A DNA stretch of 64,000 nucleotides from Hyphomicrobiales bacterium (GCA_900469965.1 UBZP01000003.1:293-64292); one strand, 5' to 3'. Counted from the stretch's first letter, positions 26,491-36,109 are shown. Notes: generated by a model from the sequence alone, not told the origin. Made by a program: numbers and translations.

Positions 26491-28035
26491 TCAGTGCTCC
26501 TTGAATGCCATGGTCAAAATGCGGTCCTCGGTCATGTCGGCCCGTTCGAGAATTCCGGCCAGCCGCCCCTTCGACAGGACCGCGACGCGGTCGCAGACGG
26601 CCAGGATCTCCGGGACCTCCGAGGAGGCGATGACGACCGTCAGCCCCTTGTCCGCCTCGCGCGTCACGATGTCGTAGAGGTCCGCCTTGGCCCCGACATC
26701 GACCCCATGGGTCGGCTCGTCGAGAAGCAGGATGCGGGGCTCGGCCATCAGGGCGCGGGCAAAGATGACCTTCTGCTGGTTGCCGCCCGACAGCGTGGAG
26801 ATCGCCTGCCGGTCGCTCGCCATGCGGATGCCGAGGCTCTGGCGATAGGCTTCCGTGCGTCCGTGATCGCCGCCGCGGTCCGAGAACGGTCCCCTGGCAA
26901 AGCGCCGGAGGCTGCTGATCGCGGCGTTGTCGCGAACCGGGTGCTGCGGCAGGATGCCGGCCGTCTTGCGCCCTTCCGGCACCAGCGCGATCCCGGCGCG
27001 GACGGCCTCGCTCGGATCGCGAAGCGCCACCGGCTCTCCGAACAGCGCGATCGTTCCCGCAGTCGCGCGATGGACGCCGTGGATCACGTCGAGCAGTTCG
27101 GTCCGCCCGGCGCCGACCAGACCGAACAGGCCGAAGACCTCGCCCTTGCGCACCTCGAGGTCGATGCCCTGCAGCAGGCGGCCGTCGCAGACGCCGCGCA
27201 GCGACAGGGCGATCGCGCCGTCGTCGACGGTGCGTGGCCGGTATGCGTAGATCGACGGCTTGCCGGTCATGTCGGCGATGAGCTGCCCTCGGGTGGTTTC
27301 TGCGGGGCGTCGCTCGCTGACGACGGCGCCGTTCCGCAAGACGACGACGCGGTCGCAAAGCGCCATCGCCTCCTCCAGCCGGTGGGTGATGAAGATGATG
27401 GCCGCACCCGCCGCCCGCGCCTCGCGGACATAGGAGAAGAAGCCGCCGACCTCGTGCGGGGTGAGCGACGATGTCGGCTCGTCGAGGATCAGCAGGCGCG
27501 GCTTTCGCCCCGCCGCCTTGGCGATCTCGACCAGCTGCTGCTCGCCCGCGCGCAGGCTGCCCGCCTCGCGGCGCGGGTCGATATGGCCTGCGCCGACGCG
27601 CGCCAGGAGGGCGCGGGAAGCATGCTGCATCAGCCCGAAATCGACCAGGCCGGCCCTTGTCTTCGCCATCCGCCCGAGATGAAGGTTCTCGGCGACGGAA
27701 AGCGCGCCGACCACCGACAGCTCCTGATGGACGAAGCTGACGCCGGCATCGATCCCCTCGCCGACCGAGGCGAAGCGGACCGGCGCCCCGTCCATCTCGA
27801 TCGTGCCGTCGTCCGCCCGCAGGCCGCCCGACAGGATATGCATCAGGGTCGACTTGCCCGCCCCGTTCTCCCCCAGCAGTCCGACGACTTCGCCGGCATG
27901 CAGGTCGAGATCGACGGAACGGAGCACCGCATTGCCGGAGAAGCTCTTGGCGATGCCCCGGGCGCGGACGAGAGGCGGGGATGGCGGGGCCGAAGCAAGA
28001 GCGGCGGCCCCTGTTTCGACGTTACTCTGCGTCAT
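26491..28035 (-). CDS. Sugar ABC transporter ATP-binding protein, CUT2 (RbsA/MglA-like)
   Basis: A 514-residue protein of two fused ATPase domains. The first has Walker A GLLGENGAGKSTL and signature LRAGEQQLVEIAKA. The second has the degenerate P-loop GLVGAGRTELL and signature LSGGNQQKVIFARAL, as usual in RbsA-type proteins. It overlaps the end of the binding-protein gene by 14 bases. With the permease at 29019 and the receptor at 28022 it makes a complete ribose/xylose-type importer. Confidence 0.92.
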   Translation of the reverse strand: MTQSNVETGAAALASAPPSPPLVRARGIAKSFSGNAVLRSVDLDLHAGEVVGLLGENGAGKSTLMHILSGGLRADDGTIEMDGAPVRFASVGEGIDAGVSFVHQELSVVGALSVAENLHLGRMAKTRAGLVDFGLMQHASRALLARVGAGHIDPRREAGSLRAGEQQLVEIAKAAGRKPRLLILDEPTSSLTPHEVGGFFSYVREARAAGAAIIFITHRLEEAMALCDRVVVLRNGAVVSERRPAETTRGQLIADMTGKPSIYAYRPRTVDDGAIALSLRGVCDGRLLQGIDLEVRKGEVFGLFGLVGAGRTELLDVIHGVHRATAGTIALFGEPVALRDPSEAVRAGIALVPEGRKTAGILPQHPVRDNAAISSLRRFARGPFSDRGGDHGRTEAYRQSLGIRMASDRQAISTLSGGNQQKVIFARALMAEPRILLLDEPTHGVDVGAKADLYDIVTREADKGLTVVIASSEVPEILAVCDRVAVLSKGRLAGILERADMTEDRILTMAFKEH

Positions 28036-28993
28036 CGGGGGTCAGGAGCTTTCCGGTCACGGGAATGACCTTGGCCGGAGGTTCCTGGCCGGCGACGAGG
28101 TAGTTGTAGAGCATCACGCTGGAATCGAGCGCCTGCTGGTAGGGGGCCTGGTCGAGCAGGCCGACCATCTCGCCGCTCTTCAGGTACTGAATGTTGTCCG
28201 GCGTGTGGTCGAAGCCGACGACACCCACCTTGCCGGTCAGCTTGAGGTCCTTGACCGCCTTCGCCGCGCCGAAGGGGCCGCCGGCGGTGACGTAGACCAT
28301 CGACAGGTCCGGATTGGCGGTCACCATGTCCTGCACCAGCGAATAGGCCGTCTCCGCCTTGTCCTTGTTCTCGAACGGGCCGATGATCTGGATGTCCGGG
28401 AAATTGGCCTTGATGTAGTCGAGCGCGCCGTTCATCCGCTGGGTGTGCTGGGTGGCGCCGAAGTAGCCGGTGATGACGCCGAGCTTGCCCTTGCCGCCCA
28501 TCTTGCCGGCGATGTACGCGCCGATCTGCTTGCCGGCGGACGTCGCGTCCTGGCCGATGAAGGCGAGGCGCTTCGATTCCGTCGCCCCTTCGGCGATGAT
28601 GTTGAAGACCGGCACGCCTTCGTCAGTCGCCTCGTTGATGATGCGGGCCGTGCCGTCGAAGATCGGAACGACGACGATGCCGTCGTACTTCTTGGCCAGC
28701 GCGCCCTCGATGCCGGCCACGACCGCTTCTGCGGAGAGTTCGTCGCCGAGATCGACGAAGTCGACCGTGGCGTCGAATTTCGACAGATAGTCGTTGGCCG
28801 CCTTGGCGCCTTCCGTCACCGGGGTCCAGAAGGGATTGTTCTGGAACGAAAGGAAGGCGATCCGCACCGGGCCCTTGGTGTTCTCGACGGCGGCGACGCT
28901 GCCGCCCTCCGGCGGCTCGGCCGCAAGGGCGGGAAGGGCGATTGCGGCGGCGGCCACTGCCGCCAGTACCATGGTCCTGATTGTCTTGAGCAT
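28022..28993 (-). CDS. Sugar ABC transporter substrate-binding protein, CUT2 (RbsB-like)
   Basis: A 323-residue periplasmic receptor of the type 1 fold. The signal peptide spans about residues 1-24 (MLKTIRTMVLAAV...ALPALAAE). The mature protein shows the RbsB pattern FQNNPFWTPVTEGAKAANDY, the segment IVVVPIFDGTARIINEATDEGVPVFNI and VTAGGPFGAAKAVKD. GGAGGAG lies before the ATG. The gene order permease, receptor, ATPase is less usual than ATPase-permease-receptor. The sugar ligand is unknown. Confidence 0.9.
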   Translation of the reverse strand: MLKTIRTMVLAAVAAAAIALPALAAEPPEGGSVAAVENTKGPVRIAFLSFQNNPFWTPVTEGAKAANDYLSKFDATVDFVDLGDELSAEAVVAGIEGALAKKYDGIVVVPIFDGTARIINEATDEGVPVFNIIAEGATESKRLAFIGQDATSAGKQIGAYIAGKMGGKGKLGVITGYFGATQHTQRMNGALDYIKANFPDIQIIGPFENKDKAETAYSLVQDMVTANPDLSMVYVTAGGPFGAAKAVKDLKLTGKVGVVGFDHTPDNIQYLKSGEMVGLLDQAPYQQALDSSVMLYNYLVAGQEPPAKVIPVTGKLLTPDDAE

Positions 28994-29018
28994 GTGTCTA
29001 TCTCCTCCAGAAACAAGA

Positions 29019-29975
29019 TCAGTCGTCGTCGCCGCCGCGCTGGAGCCCGTCCAGGCCGACGGCGAAGATGATTACGAGGCCCTTCGTCACCACCTGCCAG
29101 TAGGCGGAGATGCCGAGCAGGACGAAGGCGTTGTTGAGAAGCGCCATGAGCAGCGCGCCGATGACCACCCCGAGGATGGAGCCGCGACCGCCGCTCAGCG
29201 CTGTGCCGCCGAGGATCACCGCGGCGATGACATCGAGCTCGTAGCCCATGCCGAGGTTCGGGTCGGCGCTTGCGAGGTTGCCGGCCAGGATCAGGCCGCC
29301 CAGCCCGGCGAGAAGGCCGCAGAGGGCAAAGACGAACAGGCGGATCGCGCGCAGGTTGACGCCCGCCAGGCGCGAGGCCTTCGGATTGTCGCCGATCGCA
29401 TAGATCTCCCGGCCGACGACGGTGCGGCTTGCGAAGACGTGGACGACGACGGCGAGCGCGATCATCAACAGGAAGGACACGGGGATGTCGAAGATGCGCC
29501 CGGCGCCGACGAACTCGGCGAAGCCTCCGAACGGCACGGGAATGCCGCCGGTCATCAGCAGCGCGATGCCGCGCGCGATCGAGAGCGTGCCGAGCGTCGC
29601 GATGAACGGATTGATGCGGAACCGGGTGTAGAGCACCCCGTTGACGAGGCCGCAGGCAAGGCCGGTCAGAAGCCCGGCGACAAGCCCGATCGTCTCGCTG
29701 CCCGTATCGCGCATCAGGACGGCGGCGACGACCGCGGACAGTCCGATGACCGAGCCCACCGACAGATCGATGCCGCGCGCGATGATCACCAGCGCCTGAC
29801 CGAGCGCGACGATGGCGACGACGGAGGCCTGCCGGCCGACGTTCAGCAGGTTGCGCGGCTCGAGAAAGTAGTCGCTGGCGAGGGACAGGTAGATGGCGAC
29901 GATCGCCAGCATGGCAAGGACCGAGGCCTCGCGATGCCGGCCGAGGCCGCGCACGAATGTCAGGGTCTGCTGCAT
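29019..29975 (-). CDS. Sugar ABC transporter permease, CUT2 (RbsC/XylH-like)
   Basis: A 318-residue permease with about eight to ten membrane segments. The family motifs VIIARGIDLSVGSVIGLSAV and ILGGTALSGGRGSILGVVIGALLM are present. The ATG at 29975 follows GGAGGTG by 5 bases. It starts 4 bases after the enoyl-CoA hydratase stop, so it is inside the same transcript. Confidence 0.9.
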   Translation of the reverse strand: MQQTLTFVRGLGRHREASVLAMLAIVAIYLSLASDYFLEPRNLLNVGRQASVVAIVALGQALVIIARGIDLSVGSVIGLSAVVAAVLMRDTGSETIGLVAGLLTGLACGLVNGVLYTRFRINPFIATLGTLSIARGIALLMTGGIPVPFGGFAEFVGAGRIFDIPVSFLLMIALAVVVHVFASRTVVGREIYAIGDNPKASRLAGVNLRAIRLFVFALCGLLAGLGGLILAGNLASADPNLGMGYELDVIAAVILGGTALSGGRGSILGVVIGALLMALLNNAFVLLGISAYWQVVTKGLVIIFAVGLDGLQRGGDDD

Positions 29976-29979
29976 GCCA

Positions 29980-30750
29980 TCACCTCCGACGGAACACCGG
30001 TGGACGCTTCTCCTTGAAGGCGGCGCGTCCCTCGGCGGCGTCCGCGGTGGCGAAGCAGATCGTCTGCAGGTCGCGCTCGTACTCGATCGCCTTGTCGATC
30101 GGCATCGAGACCGCCGCCTTGAGATTGGCCTTGGCGGTCTCGGCCGCAATCGGCGCGCGCGAGGCGATCGTCTCGGCGATGGCGCGCGCGCGGGACAAGA
30201 GTTCCGCCTGCGGCACGACCTCGCTGACCAGCCCCCAGGCAAGCGCCTTGTCCGCGGGGATCGCGTCACCCGTCATCAGCATCAGCGCCGCGTTGGAGGC
30301 ACCGATCGAGTGCATCAGATGCGCCGCCATGCCGCCGCCGCCGATCCAGCCGAGCTTGATCTCGGGCGCGGCGAACTGGGCGTTTTCGGAAGCGATGCGG
30401 ATATCGCACGACATCGCCGTCTCCAGCCCGCCGCCGAGCGCATAGCCGTTGACCGCGCAGATCGTCGGCTTCAGCAGGGCCCGGAAGGCATCGCAATAGT
30501 CGGGACGGTTGCGGAACTGCCAGGGCGTCTCGTAGGTGTCGAGTTCGCGGATGTCGGAGCCGGCGCAGAAGGCCCGCTCGCCTGCCCCCGTCAGGATGAC
30601 GCAGCGGATCGTGTCGCTGTCGTTGCACGTTTCGACGGCGGCGACGATCGCGTCCGCCATTTCCGGCGTCACGGCATTGAGCTTCTGGGGGCGGTTGAGG
30701 GTGATCGTGGCGATGGCGCCGTCCACGGCAAAGAGAATGTCTTCCGTCAT
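29980..30750 (-). CDS. Enoyl-CoA hydratase/isomerase (crotonase) family protein
   Basis: A 256-residue crotonase. Both catalytic glutamates of true hydratases are present, at E110 (GGGLETAM) and E130 (APEIKLG), with the 20-residue spacing of E144/E164 in rat hydratase. The oxyanion-hole segment AFCAGSDI is at 60-67. It should hydrate a 2-enoyl-CoA or catalyse a related CoA-thioester reaction. It lies in a sugar-transport operon next to a CoA-transferase, which is unexpected and suggests a CoA-activated intermediate. GGTAGGA precedes the ATG. Confidence 0.88.
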   Translation of the reverse strand: MTEDILFAVDGAIATITLNRPQKLNAVTPEMADAIVAAVETCNDSDTIRCVILTGAGERAFCAGSDIRELDTYETPWQFRNRPDYCDAFRALLKPTICAVNGYALGGGLETAMSCDIRIASENAQFAAPEIKLGWIGGGGMAAHLMHSIGASNAALMLMTGDAIPADKALAWGLVSEVVPQAELLSRARAIAETIASRAPIAAETAKANLKAAVSMPIDKAIEYERDLQTICFATADAAEGRAAFKEKRPPVFRRR

Positions 30751-30757
30751 GCTTTTC

Positions 30758-31906
30758 CTACCTTTCGCCACCGGCCACGCGGTGGCTTGCATAGAGAGCC
30801 TGCAGGGCGTCGAGCACACTGCCGGCGGGTGAGCGCGCCTGTAGCGCCTCGCGCAAGAGCGCCGAGGCCTTGCCCTGGAAGGCTATGTAGCCATCGTGGC
30901 GCGGGCGCACGTAGGCCTGCTCCAGCGTCTCGGCCGTGTTCTTGTAGAAGTTGCCCCAGCGGGCATTGACCGCAGGGTCATGCCAGGCTTCGCGGCGCGA
31001 CGGCTGGCCGTCGTGGCCGGGGATGAAGCCGACCTGCGCCTCCCGCCCCATCAGCCAGAGCAGATGCTGCTTCAGCGCCGGCGTGACCGTGCACCGCCGT
31101 GAAATGCCGATGCCCGTGCCGCCGAGCGTCGAGCCCGGCCGGCCGGCGGCCCTGCGCCGCGGCGCGTCGTGGAAGGCGATCGGGCGCCCGCCTGCAGGGG
31201 CGGCATAGTTCACATAGCCGTAGATCAGCGGGCAGAGGACGACGTCGTCGTTTGCCGCCATGTGGCCGAGGATGCCGATCGGGTTCTTGTCCCGGACCGA
31301 TGGCGGGCTGCGCGAAAAAAGGTCGGACATCAGGTCGTAGACGCCCTTTCCGGTCTCGGCCGAGACCAGCACGTCGGGATCTCTTTCCGCCGGCGGTTCC
31401 CCATATGCGGCGGCGATCGACAGGAAGGAGAGCGCTGCGTGCGGGCCTGCGAGCGACATCGCCACCTTGCCGGTCTGCCGCGACAGGGACACGACGTCCT
31501 CCCACAGGACCGGCACCGGCCCGGGCAACAGCTCCTGCCGTGTGGCAAGCACCTGCGTTGCCGCATCGAGCGGCAGCGCCCAGTGCGACCCGGCGAAGCG
31601 ATAGCTTCTGAGCGACGGCCCGATGCTGTCGGCTTCGAGCGCTGCGACGGTCGCGGCGTCGAACACCGCCTCCAGGGGCTGCAGGCAATCCCCGGCCACG
31701 GCCTCGCCGACATGCGGATGGTCGAGCACGACGAGGTCGTAGCGGGCGCAGAGATCGGCGATCGGATGGGATTCGAAGCCTTCGAGCGGCTGCTTTTCCC
31801 ACGCGATGGCAAGGCCGCTTTCGGCAAGCTCGGCGCGCCGCGCCGCAGCGGCGAGCGCATTGTAGCCGCGCGGATGATCCCAGGTCAGCCCTTTCAGGCG
31901 TTGCAT
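30758..31906 (-). CDS. Extracellular solute-binding-like protein without a signal peptide
   Basis: A 382-residue protein resembling CUT1-type solute-binding proteins (YDLVVLDHPHVGEA..., WALPLDAATQVLATRQEL, WGNFYKNTAETLEQAYVRPR). It starts directly with MQRLKGLTWDHPRGYNAL, and no signal sequence, Tat motif or lipobox is seen. The ATG at 31906 is seven bases after GGGGGAGG; a GTG at 31912 overlapping the previous stop is the alternative. The product would stay in the cytoplasm. It sits between the CoA-transferase and enoyl-CoA hydratase genes, with 2- and 7-base gaps. Its role is unknown: a cytoplasmic sensor, chaperone or enzyme on a binding-protein scaffold are options. Confidence 0.7.
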   Translation of the reverse strand: MQRLKGLTWDHPRGYNALAAAARRAELAESGLAIAWEKQPLEGFESHPIADLCARYDLVVLDHPHVGEAVAGDCLQPLEAVFDAATVAALEADSIGPSLRSYRFAGSHWALPLDAATQVLATRQELLPGPVPVLWEDVVSLSRQTGKVAMSLAGPHAALSFLSIAAAYGEPPAERDPDVLVSAETGKGVYDLMSDLFSRSPPSVRDKNPIGILGHMAANDDVVLCPLIYGYVNYAAPAGGRPIAFHDAPRRRAAGRPGSTLGGTGIGISRRCTVTPALKQHLLWLMGREAQVGFIPGHDGQPSRREAWHDPAVNARWGNFYKNTAETLEQAYVRPRHDGYIAFQGKASALLREALQARSPAGSVLDALQALYASHRVAGGER

Positions 31907-31908
31907 GC

Positions 31909-33102
31909 TCACGCCTCCCCCACGGCGATGGCGCCGGCCCGCGCGAGGCTTTCGATCCGGGCGTCGTCATATCCCGCGTCCTTCAGGATCTCGCGGGTGT
32001 GCTGGCCGACGGTCGGCGCGCCACGATCGATCGTCGACGGCGTCTTGGAGAACTTGATCGGGAAGCCTGGCGTCTTGACCCGCCCCTCGGTCGGATGGTC
32101 GTACTCGACGAAGGTTCCGTTGTGCTTGATCTGCTCGTCCTCGACGAGCTCGGCATAGCCGTAGACGGGACCGCACCAGATGTCGGCGGCGCGCATGCGC
32201 TCCAGCCATTCGGCGGAGGTCCGCGTCTTCAGCCGCTCGCGCGTCTTGGCGAAGATCTCGTCGCGCCTGGCCCAGCTGTCGACCTCGTCCTCCATCGTCA
32301 GGAAACTCTCCTCGCCGATCACCTCGCCCAGCGTCTTCAGCTTCGGGAAGGCGACGATGATGAACCCGTCACGGGTGGCAAAGGCGCCGTAGGGCGCCCG
32401 GATGTAGACATGCGCATGCGGCTCGGCCGAACGCGCCTGCGGCTTGTTGCCGATCGTGAAGACCGACAGCTCCTGCATCTGGATCGTGGTGATCGCGTCG
32501 AGCATGTTGACCTGGACGAGCTGGCCCTCGCCCGTCCGCTCCCGGTGGAACAGCGCGGCCAGTGCGCCCTCGAAGGCGTTGTAGGCGGTGATCGCATCGA
32601 CGAGATACTGACCCGCGGCGGTCGGCGCCTCGTCGGCCCGGCCGGCCGAGAGCATCGCGCCCGACATGCCCTGGAGCACCAGGTCCTGGCCGGGGCGGTT
32701 GATATAGGGGCCGTCCTCGCCGTAGCCCGACATCGACACGTAGACGAGGCGCGGATTGATCTTCGACAGGGTCTCGTAGTCGACCCCGAGGCGCTTTGCG
32801 ACGCCCGGCCGGTAGTTCTGCAGGAACACGTCCGCCGTCTTCACCATGTCGAGCAGCACCTGCTTGCCCTCGGGCGACTTCAGGTCGACGGCGAGCGAGC
32901 GCTTGTTGCGGTTGAGCGACAGGAAGGACACGTTGATCTTGTTGCCCCCCGCCCCGCCGGCCGAGACGTGCCGCTGCCACTCGCCGGTCACCGGCTCGAC
33001 CTTGATGACGTCGGCCCCGAGATCGCCGAGCCTTTGCGCGGCGAAGGGCCCGGCCATGGCGATCGAGCAGTCGAGGACGCGAAACCCGCTAAGAATTCCC
33101 AT
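31909..33102 (-). CDS. CaiB/BaiF family (class III) CoA-transferase
   Basis: A 397-residue enzyme that moves CoA between carboxylic acids. The catalytic Asp is D140 in GYGEDGPYINRPGQD. The N-terminal FRVLDCSIAMAGPFAAQRLGDLGADVIKVEP is characteristic. The ATG at 33102 begins at the conserved part; a TTG nine codons earlier is less likely. With the enoyl-CoA hydratase it implies that a carboxylic acid derived from the imported sugar is activated to its CoA ester. The acceptor acid cannot be told. Confidence 0.9.
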   Translation of the reverse strand: MGILSGFRVLDCSIAMAGPFAAQRLGDLGADVIKVEPVTGEWQRHVSAGGAGGNKINVSFLSLNRNKRSLAVDLKSPEGKQVLLDMVKTADVFLQNYRPGVAKRLGVDYETLSKINPRLVYVSMSGYGEDGPYINRPGQDLVLQGMSGAMLSAGRADEAPTAAGQYLVDAITAYNAFEGALAALFHRERTGEGQLVQVNMLDAITTIQMQELSVFTIGNKPQARSAEPHAHVYIRAPYGAFATRDGFIIVAFPKLKTLGEVIGEESFLTMEDEVDSWARRDEIFAKTRERLKTRTSAEWLERMRAADIWCGPVYGYAELVEDEQIKHNGTFVEYDHPTEGRVKTPGFPIKFSKTPSTIDRGAPTVGQHTREILKDAGYDDARIESLARAGAIAVGEA

Positions 33103-33132
33103 TTCTTTCAAATCCTTGTGTGTAGACAAAAC

Positions 33133-33927
33133 TCAGTGCATCACCCAGCCGCCGTCGACGTTCAGCGTCTGGCCGGTGATGAAGCCTGCGGCATCGGAGA
33201 TCAGGAAGGTCAGGGCGGCGGCGATGTCGGCCGGGCTGCCGCGCCGCTTGACGGCCTGGTGTTCCAGCACGAAGCGGGTGTAGCCCTCCGGATCCGGGTG
33301 GATCTTCTCGGCATCCGTCGGGAAGGCGCCGGGCGCCACCGCATTGACGGTGATGCCGTAGGCGCCGAATTCGCGCGCCCAGGCCCGCGTCAACCCGACG
33401 AGCGCCCCCTTCGACTGGACGTAGGGCGAAAGGTTCGCCCAGCCGCCGTAGACGGTGACGCTGGCGATGTTGACGATCCGCCCCCAGCCCTGTCTGCGCA
33501 TGTGCGCCAGGGCCGCCTGGACGCAGACGATGCCGGCATCGACATTCACGCGCTGCACCGCCTGGAAATCCTCGATGCTGTAGTCTTCGAAGGGCTTCGA
33601 CGGGTAGATGGCGGCGTTGTTGATGACCACGTCGAAGCCGCCGACCTCACCAGAAATGCCGTCGAGTTCGGCCCGCAGACCGGCAAGGTCGGAAAGGTCG
33701 ATTGCCCGGACCGTCAGGCCCTTCAGGCCCTCCTTCGCCACCGCATCGACCAGCGCGGCGGTCTTGCGCGGGTCGTTGTCGATCGCGACCACCCTTGCGC
33801 CGGCGCGCAGGAAGCTCAGCGTGGTCTCGGCGCCGAGGCCGCCGGCCGCCCCCGTGTAGAGAATGACCTTGCCCGAAATCGACATGGCGGCGTTCGTCTC
33901 CTTGGCTGGGGAAAACGGGGCGTTCAT
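33133..33927 (-). CDS. Short-chain dehydrogenase/reductase (SDR)
   Basis: A 264-residue classical SDR. The cofactor motif TGAAGGLG is at 25-32, D50 (VVAIDND) favours NAD(H), NNAAI is near 103-107, and the catalytic S156, Y169 and K173 are in place. It ends with the usual GQTLNVDGGW. It probably oxidises a sugar or polyol hydroxyl. The ATG shares one base with the stop of the DUF4432 gene (TGATG). Confidence 0.9.
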   Translation of the reverse strand: MNAPFSPAKETNAAMSISGKVILYTGAAGGLGAETTLSFLRAGARVVAIDNDPRKTAALVDAVAKEGLKGLTVRAIDLSDLAGLRAELDGISGEVGGFDVVINNAAIYPSKPFEDYSIEDFQAVQRVNVDAGIVCVQAALAHMRRQGWGRIVNIASVTVYGGWANLSPYVQSKGALVGLTRAWAREFGAYGITVNAVAPGAFPTDAEKIHPDPEGYTRFVLEHQAVKRRGSPADIAAALTFLISDAAGFITGQTLNVDGGWVMH

Positions 33928-35105
33928 CACCGGCCCTCGATCGCCGCGTGATGGCCGCTCGGCGCCGGGAAATCCTCGGCCGGCTGCCCGGAAAGGCCGC
34001 GGATCCTGCGTTCGCTGGCCGCGATGGCATCGGCATCGGGCAGGATGCGGAAGATCGTGTCGTAGCGGCGCTCCTCGGCGTGCTCGAGCCAGATCAGCTC
34101 GCCACGCTCCCGCGCGGCGGTATGGCCGAGCACGTGATTGGTGGAGGGCTCGATCCCGAGCGCGTACTGGCCCGCCTGCAGGTTCTGCCACTCGTACATG
34201 CAGGGAAACTGGTCCTTGCGGGTGACGACCTCGAAGCCGATGCCGAGCGCGTCGTTGACGAGGGCGACCGGCACCTCGCCGTTGCCGTCGGCGACCATCT
34301 CGTGCTGCCAGACCTGTTCGTGGAAATTCAGCTGCGGCGCCGGCATGGTGCGGTAGCCGACGTCCTGCTTGCGGTAGTCGGCGCCCGCATGGGCGGCCCA
34401 CACCACGTCCCTGATCGGCGCGAGATAGCGCGATTTCTCGGCCAGCACCGGATGGCCGACGTTGATGTGGTAGCAGTACATGTGCGGCGTGCGGTAGAAG
34501 CCGCGGTTGACGACCCGGTCGGTCAGCCGGATGTCGTTGGTGCCCGCCTTGATCTCGATGCGGCGCACGAGTTCCAGGTGCTCTCCGAACACCGTTCCCT
34601 GCGTCACCACGCCCTCGCACCAGAGCACGCAGTCGTCGCCCTGCCAGTCTTCGCCATATCCGGTGAGCTTGCCGGGGATGGTGCCGATGCGCCCGTGCAG
34701 CGAATGGCTGATCGTCTTGCGCGGGCCGTAAACGTAGCTGTCCCCGGGCTCGTCGTTCATGAACAGGATGTGGTCGAGCCCGCAGGTCACCATCAGCCCC
34801 GAGAAGGAGCGCAGCCACGCCAGCCCGCCCTCGCCCTCATATTCGGCAAGGCCGGGATGCTTGAAACCGGCCGGCGAGTTCCAGCCGATCGCCATGCCGC
34901 GATAGTCGCAGTCGGCGATGTCGAAGGCGCGATCGATCAGCACCGTGAAGCGCAGGCCCGTGCCGCTGCGGAACTCCAGCATGCGGATGCCGCGCTCGAC
35001 GCCGTCTCCGAGCGTCATCAGGCGCACCCCGGCAAATTGCGAAAACGATCCGGCGTTGGCGGCGATGTCGCGTCGCGACATCGCCCTCCCATAGAGTTCG
35101 ACCAT
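33927..35105 (-). CDS. DUF4432 family protein (aldose-1-epimerase-like fold)
   Basis: A 392-residue protein of the DUF4432 family, related to galactose mutarotases. Characteristic segments are FTVLIDRAFDIADCDYRGMAIGWNSPAG, SGLMVTCGLDHI and MYCYHINVGHPVL. The family is usually encoded in sugar-catabolic operons and may interconvert anomers or bind a sugar, but no reaction is established that I know of. It is coupled to the SDR gene by overlap and lies 89 bases after the isomerase gene. Confidence 0.8.
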   Translation of the reverse strand: MVELYGRAMSRRDIAANAGSFSQFAGVRLMTLGDGVERGIRMLEFRSGTGLRFTVLIDRAFDIADCDYRGMAIGWNSPAGFKHPGLAEYEGEGGLAWLRSFSGLMVTCGLDHILFMNDEPGDSYVYGPRKTISHSLHGRIGTIPGKLTGYGEDWQGDDCVLWCEGVVTQGTVFGEHLELVRRIEIKAGTNDIRLTDRVVNRGFYRTPHMYCYHINVGHPVLAEKSRYLAPIRDVVWAAHAGADYRKQDVGYRTMPAPQLNFHEQVWQHEMVADGNGEVPVALVNDALGIGFEVVTRKDQFPCMYEWQNLQAGQYALGIEPSTNHVLGHTAARERGELIWLEHAEERRYDTIFRILPDADAIAASERRIRGLSGQPAEDFPAPSGHHAAIEGR

Positions 35106-35194
35106 GTGAGTATTCCTGTTGTGAGCCCGGGTTGTGCGGACTTTCCTGTCTGGAGTTGGGGCGGCCGGACAGGAGCCCGGCCGCCGGGTTGGCG

Positions 35195-36109
35195 TTAGAG
35201 CCCGTTCGCGCGAAGCTTCCCGTCGAGGAACTTCTTGGCGCGCGGAACGTCGCTCTCGTCGAGGTGTTCGATGATGATCGGAATGTTCGGATGCTTCTTC
35301 GAAAGCCGCTGCAGGTAGAGGTCGTAGTTCAGCGACCCGAGCCCCGGCGCCGGCAGCTCGATCTCGCCGACGCCGCGGAAGGTGTGGCTTTCAAGCGCAT
35401 CCGCGTCGCCGATGTCGGCATGCTTTTCGGTCTTGTCGTCGCCCGACCGCTTCACGTCCTTGGCATGGGCGATCTTGATCTTGTCGGAGAGCGTGTCGAA
35501 CACCTGGTTGAGGATCGCGTCCATGCGGTCGATGTTGTGGGATTCGAAATAGTTCGTCGGATCCATCAGGAGCCCCAGCCCGGGATGATCGACCTGGGCG
35601 AACATCTTCACCGTCTCCTCCACCGAGCCGACGACGTTGTTGACGTAGGTCTCGAGCAGGAACACCGCGCCGTGGTCGTAGGCATGCTGCGACAGGTCGG
35701 CGATGACCTTGCGGCACTCCTCGAAGCCCTCCTCGGTCTTGTTCTTCGGATGGTGCACCCAGTCGGATTCGGTGTTGAACGTGCCGGTCTCTGAAATCAC
35801 GTAGGGCGTGCCGAGATGCTGGGCGTAGCGGATGATTTCCTTCAGGTATCCGACCCGGCGCTCGCGCTCGGCCTTGTCGGGATGGATGATGTTCGTGTAG
35901 CCCGAGATGCAGCAGATCGGCAGGTTGTGGTCGCGGAAGGTCTCGCGGATGCGGACGCATTTGTCCTTGGTGATCTGGCCCGCGGACAGGTCCATGTCCT
36001 TGAAGTGCATGTCGAGCTGGACGGTGTTGAAGCCGAGCCCCCTGATCTTCTGCGCCGTCTCCTCGAGGCCGTAGGGGAAATAGCCGGAGAAAATGCCGGT
36101 TTGCATCAT
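35195..36109 (-). CDS. Sugar phosphate isomerase/epimerase family TIM-barrel protein
   Basis: A 304-residue xylose-isomerase-like TIM barrel (AP-endonuclease-2 family). Metal-site candidates appear in order: E at YVISETGT, E at FLLETYVNNV, D at LLMDPTNYF, H at IAHAKDVK and E at IIIEHLDE. Relatives epimerise or isomerise ketoses and inososes. The start is the first ATG of an ATGATG pair after GGGAGGAC. It is the first catabolic gene after the dehydrogenase, with a 22-base gap. Confidence 0.85.
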   Translation of the reverse strand: MMQTGIFSGYFPYGLEETAQKIRGLGFNTVQLDMHFKDMDLSAGQITKDKCVRIRETFRDHNLPICCISGYTNIIHPDKAERERRVGYLKEIIRYAQHLGTPYVISETGTFNTESDWVHHPKNKTEEGFEECRKVIADLSQHAYDHGAVFLLETYVNNVVGSVEETVKMFAQVDHPGLGLLMDPTNYFESHNIDRMDAILNQVFDTLSDKIKIAHAKDVKRSGDDKTEKHADIGDADALESHTFRGVGEIELPAPGLGSLNYDLYLQRLSKKHPNIPIIIEHLDESDVPRAKKFLDGKLRANGL

